A stretch of 64,000 nt of DNA, from positions 6,630,811 through 6,694,810 of the forward strand of contig JANPWX010000097.1 of the NCBI GenBank assembly GCA_024734555.1. The letters are read 5' to 3'. Both the position numbers and the translations under genes were made by a program. Within the stretch, counting starts at the first letter, position 1. The number at the start of each line of letters is the position of its first letter. The DNA is from Trochalopteron elliotii. Taxonomy: Eukaryota; Chordata; Aves; Passeriformes; Leiothrichidae. The notes beneath the pieces are model-generated. The model saw only the letters and a list, made by a program, of their open reading frames with translations, ran no database searches and was not told the DNA's origin. This document shows, piece by piece, positions 63,265-64,000 of this stretch.

Positions 63265-63411
63265 TCACTCCTGGAGGCAAAAATTGAAAAGATAGAAATA
63301 GATGAAGGCAATTGTATGCCTGGAAGACATCCTCCCCCTCAAACACTTCTCGATATGCCTCCCAACAGCTTCATTACAAGGATGCTAGAGAATATTGCCA
63401 GCTTGGCACAT
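63265..63411 (+). other. Candidate coding exon, family unknown
   Basis: A strong polypyrimidine tract and ..TTATTCTGTAG acceptor precede 49 open codons, SLLEAKIEKIEIDEGNCMPG then RHPPPQTLLDMPPNSFITRM to IASLAH, followed by a moderate donor GCACAT|GTAATT. Composition is balanced and protein-like. I do not recognise the family, and no neighbouring exon was found in the window. Confidence 0.3.
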
Positions 63412-64000
63412 GTAATTATTTTTTTTTAATTTGTTCTGCCTCCATTGCCTGCATGAATTGTTTGCTTCATACTTAAAGCCCCTGTATGGTGACAATTTAC
63501 TGGATGCAGCCAGAAGTAGAGGGTTTGTTGTTGCCAGCATCACTGATTCAACCTGCAATTTACTTTGCCTAATGGCATGGGGTCATTGCATTGCTTTAAT
63601 TCAGTTTTGCATGGTTACAATTCCTTTCCCTCCTTGGCATAGCTGCAAGGAAGCCTTTGCATCCTAACACACGTAGTAATGTCCTACTGTCTCTGTAGCA
63701 TTCATTTTTCTAACCAAGTGCTGCTGCTCTCTCTTGGCACATAGCTCAGAGTTTTGTTTTTGCCTTTTTGCACCATATTAATGTCATTACTGTGCATTCT
63801 ATCGTGCACATTTTTCTCACAGCACTAAAGGTCTTCCCTGATTTCTTCTGCTTCATATTTATGCATTTGCTTTTGATATTATTCTATGCTTCTCTGTTCT
63901 ACCTTCTGAACAAACTGTGTCTCCCCACCTACACTCTGCTTTACAGCAGCTTTAGACACTCCTATAGTATACTATCAGTGGGGACAGCTTTTCTTTCAGC
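63412..64000. other. Window end, nothing recognised
   Basis: Non-coding-looking, T-rich DNA. The ORF at 63431-63667 has no supporting splice or family signal. Confidence 0.5.

Noticed and set aside
1..64000. CRISPR arrays, bacterial operons or phage-type systems
   Set aside because: The window is spliced vertebrate DNA; no regularly spaced repeat array or prokaryotic gene organisation is present.

Overview
This is a vertebrate, almost certainly avian, genomic window. It has spliced genes with short introns, a CR1-type retrotransposon tail, AT-rich intronic DNA, and assembly gaps lying in GC-rich promoter DNA. Three protein-coding genes are recognisable, in an order I know from other amniotes (the SLC35F3-COA6-TARBP1 neighbourhood, human 1q42): the 3' end of SLC35F3 (+), the complete two-exon COA6 (+), and almost all of TARBP1 (-). 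All intron phases that I checked agree across the splice junctions.

Layout. 1-4018 holds the last three coding exons of SLC35F3, followed by its 3' UTR to about 5.45 kb. 5.45-15.2 kb is a gene-poor interval with simple repeats and several inverted repeats. 15.2-15.94 kb is a GC-rich promoter region broken by an N gap (15421-15762) next to a G-rich repeat. COA6 coding exons are at 15939-16082 and 17206-17301, with 3' UTR to about 17.6-18.0 kb. TARBP1 lies on the minus strand from 48858 down to 18445. Twenty-nine coding exons are visible, about 1303 codons, and they form one continuous reading frame. Exon 1 is missing and probably falls in the second N gap (48974-49351). TARBP1 and COA6 converge with at most about 0.6 kb between their likely poly(A) sites. 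49.4-64 kb is the upstream flank of TARBP1 with no recognised gene. It carries a probable solo LTR near 51.4-51.7 kb, several low-complexity tracts, and a few coding-like segments without a known family, the best being a splice-bounded 49-codon segment at 63265-63411.

The genes have no obvious shared pathway. SLC35F3 is a membrane transporter of the SLC35F family (thiamine transport has been proposed), COA6 is a twin CX(n)C mitochondrial copper/cytochrome c oxidase assembly factor, and TARBP1 is a tRNA 2'-O-methyltransferase of the SPOUT/TrmH class. I found no convincing undescribed system. The observations most worth checking are the GC-AG intron in TARBP1, the palindrome clusters at 2.1 and 13.05 kb, the G-rich repeat at the gap edge, and the orphan coding-like segments at 57-63.5 kb.
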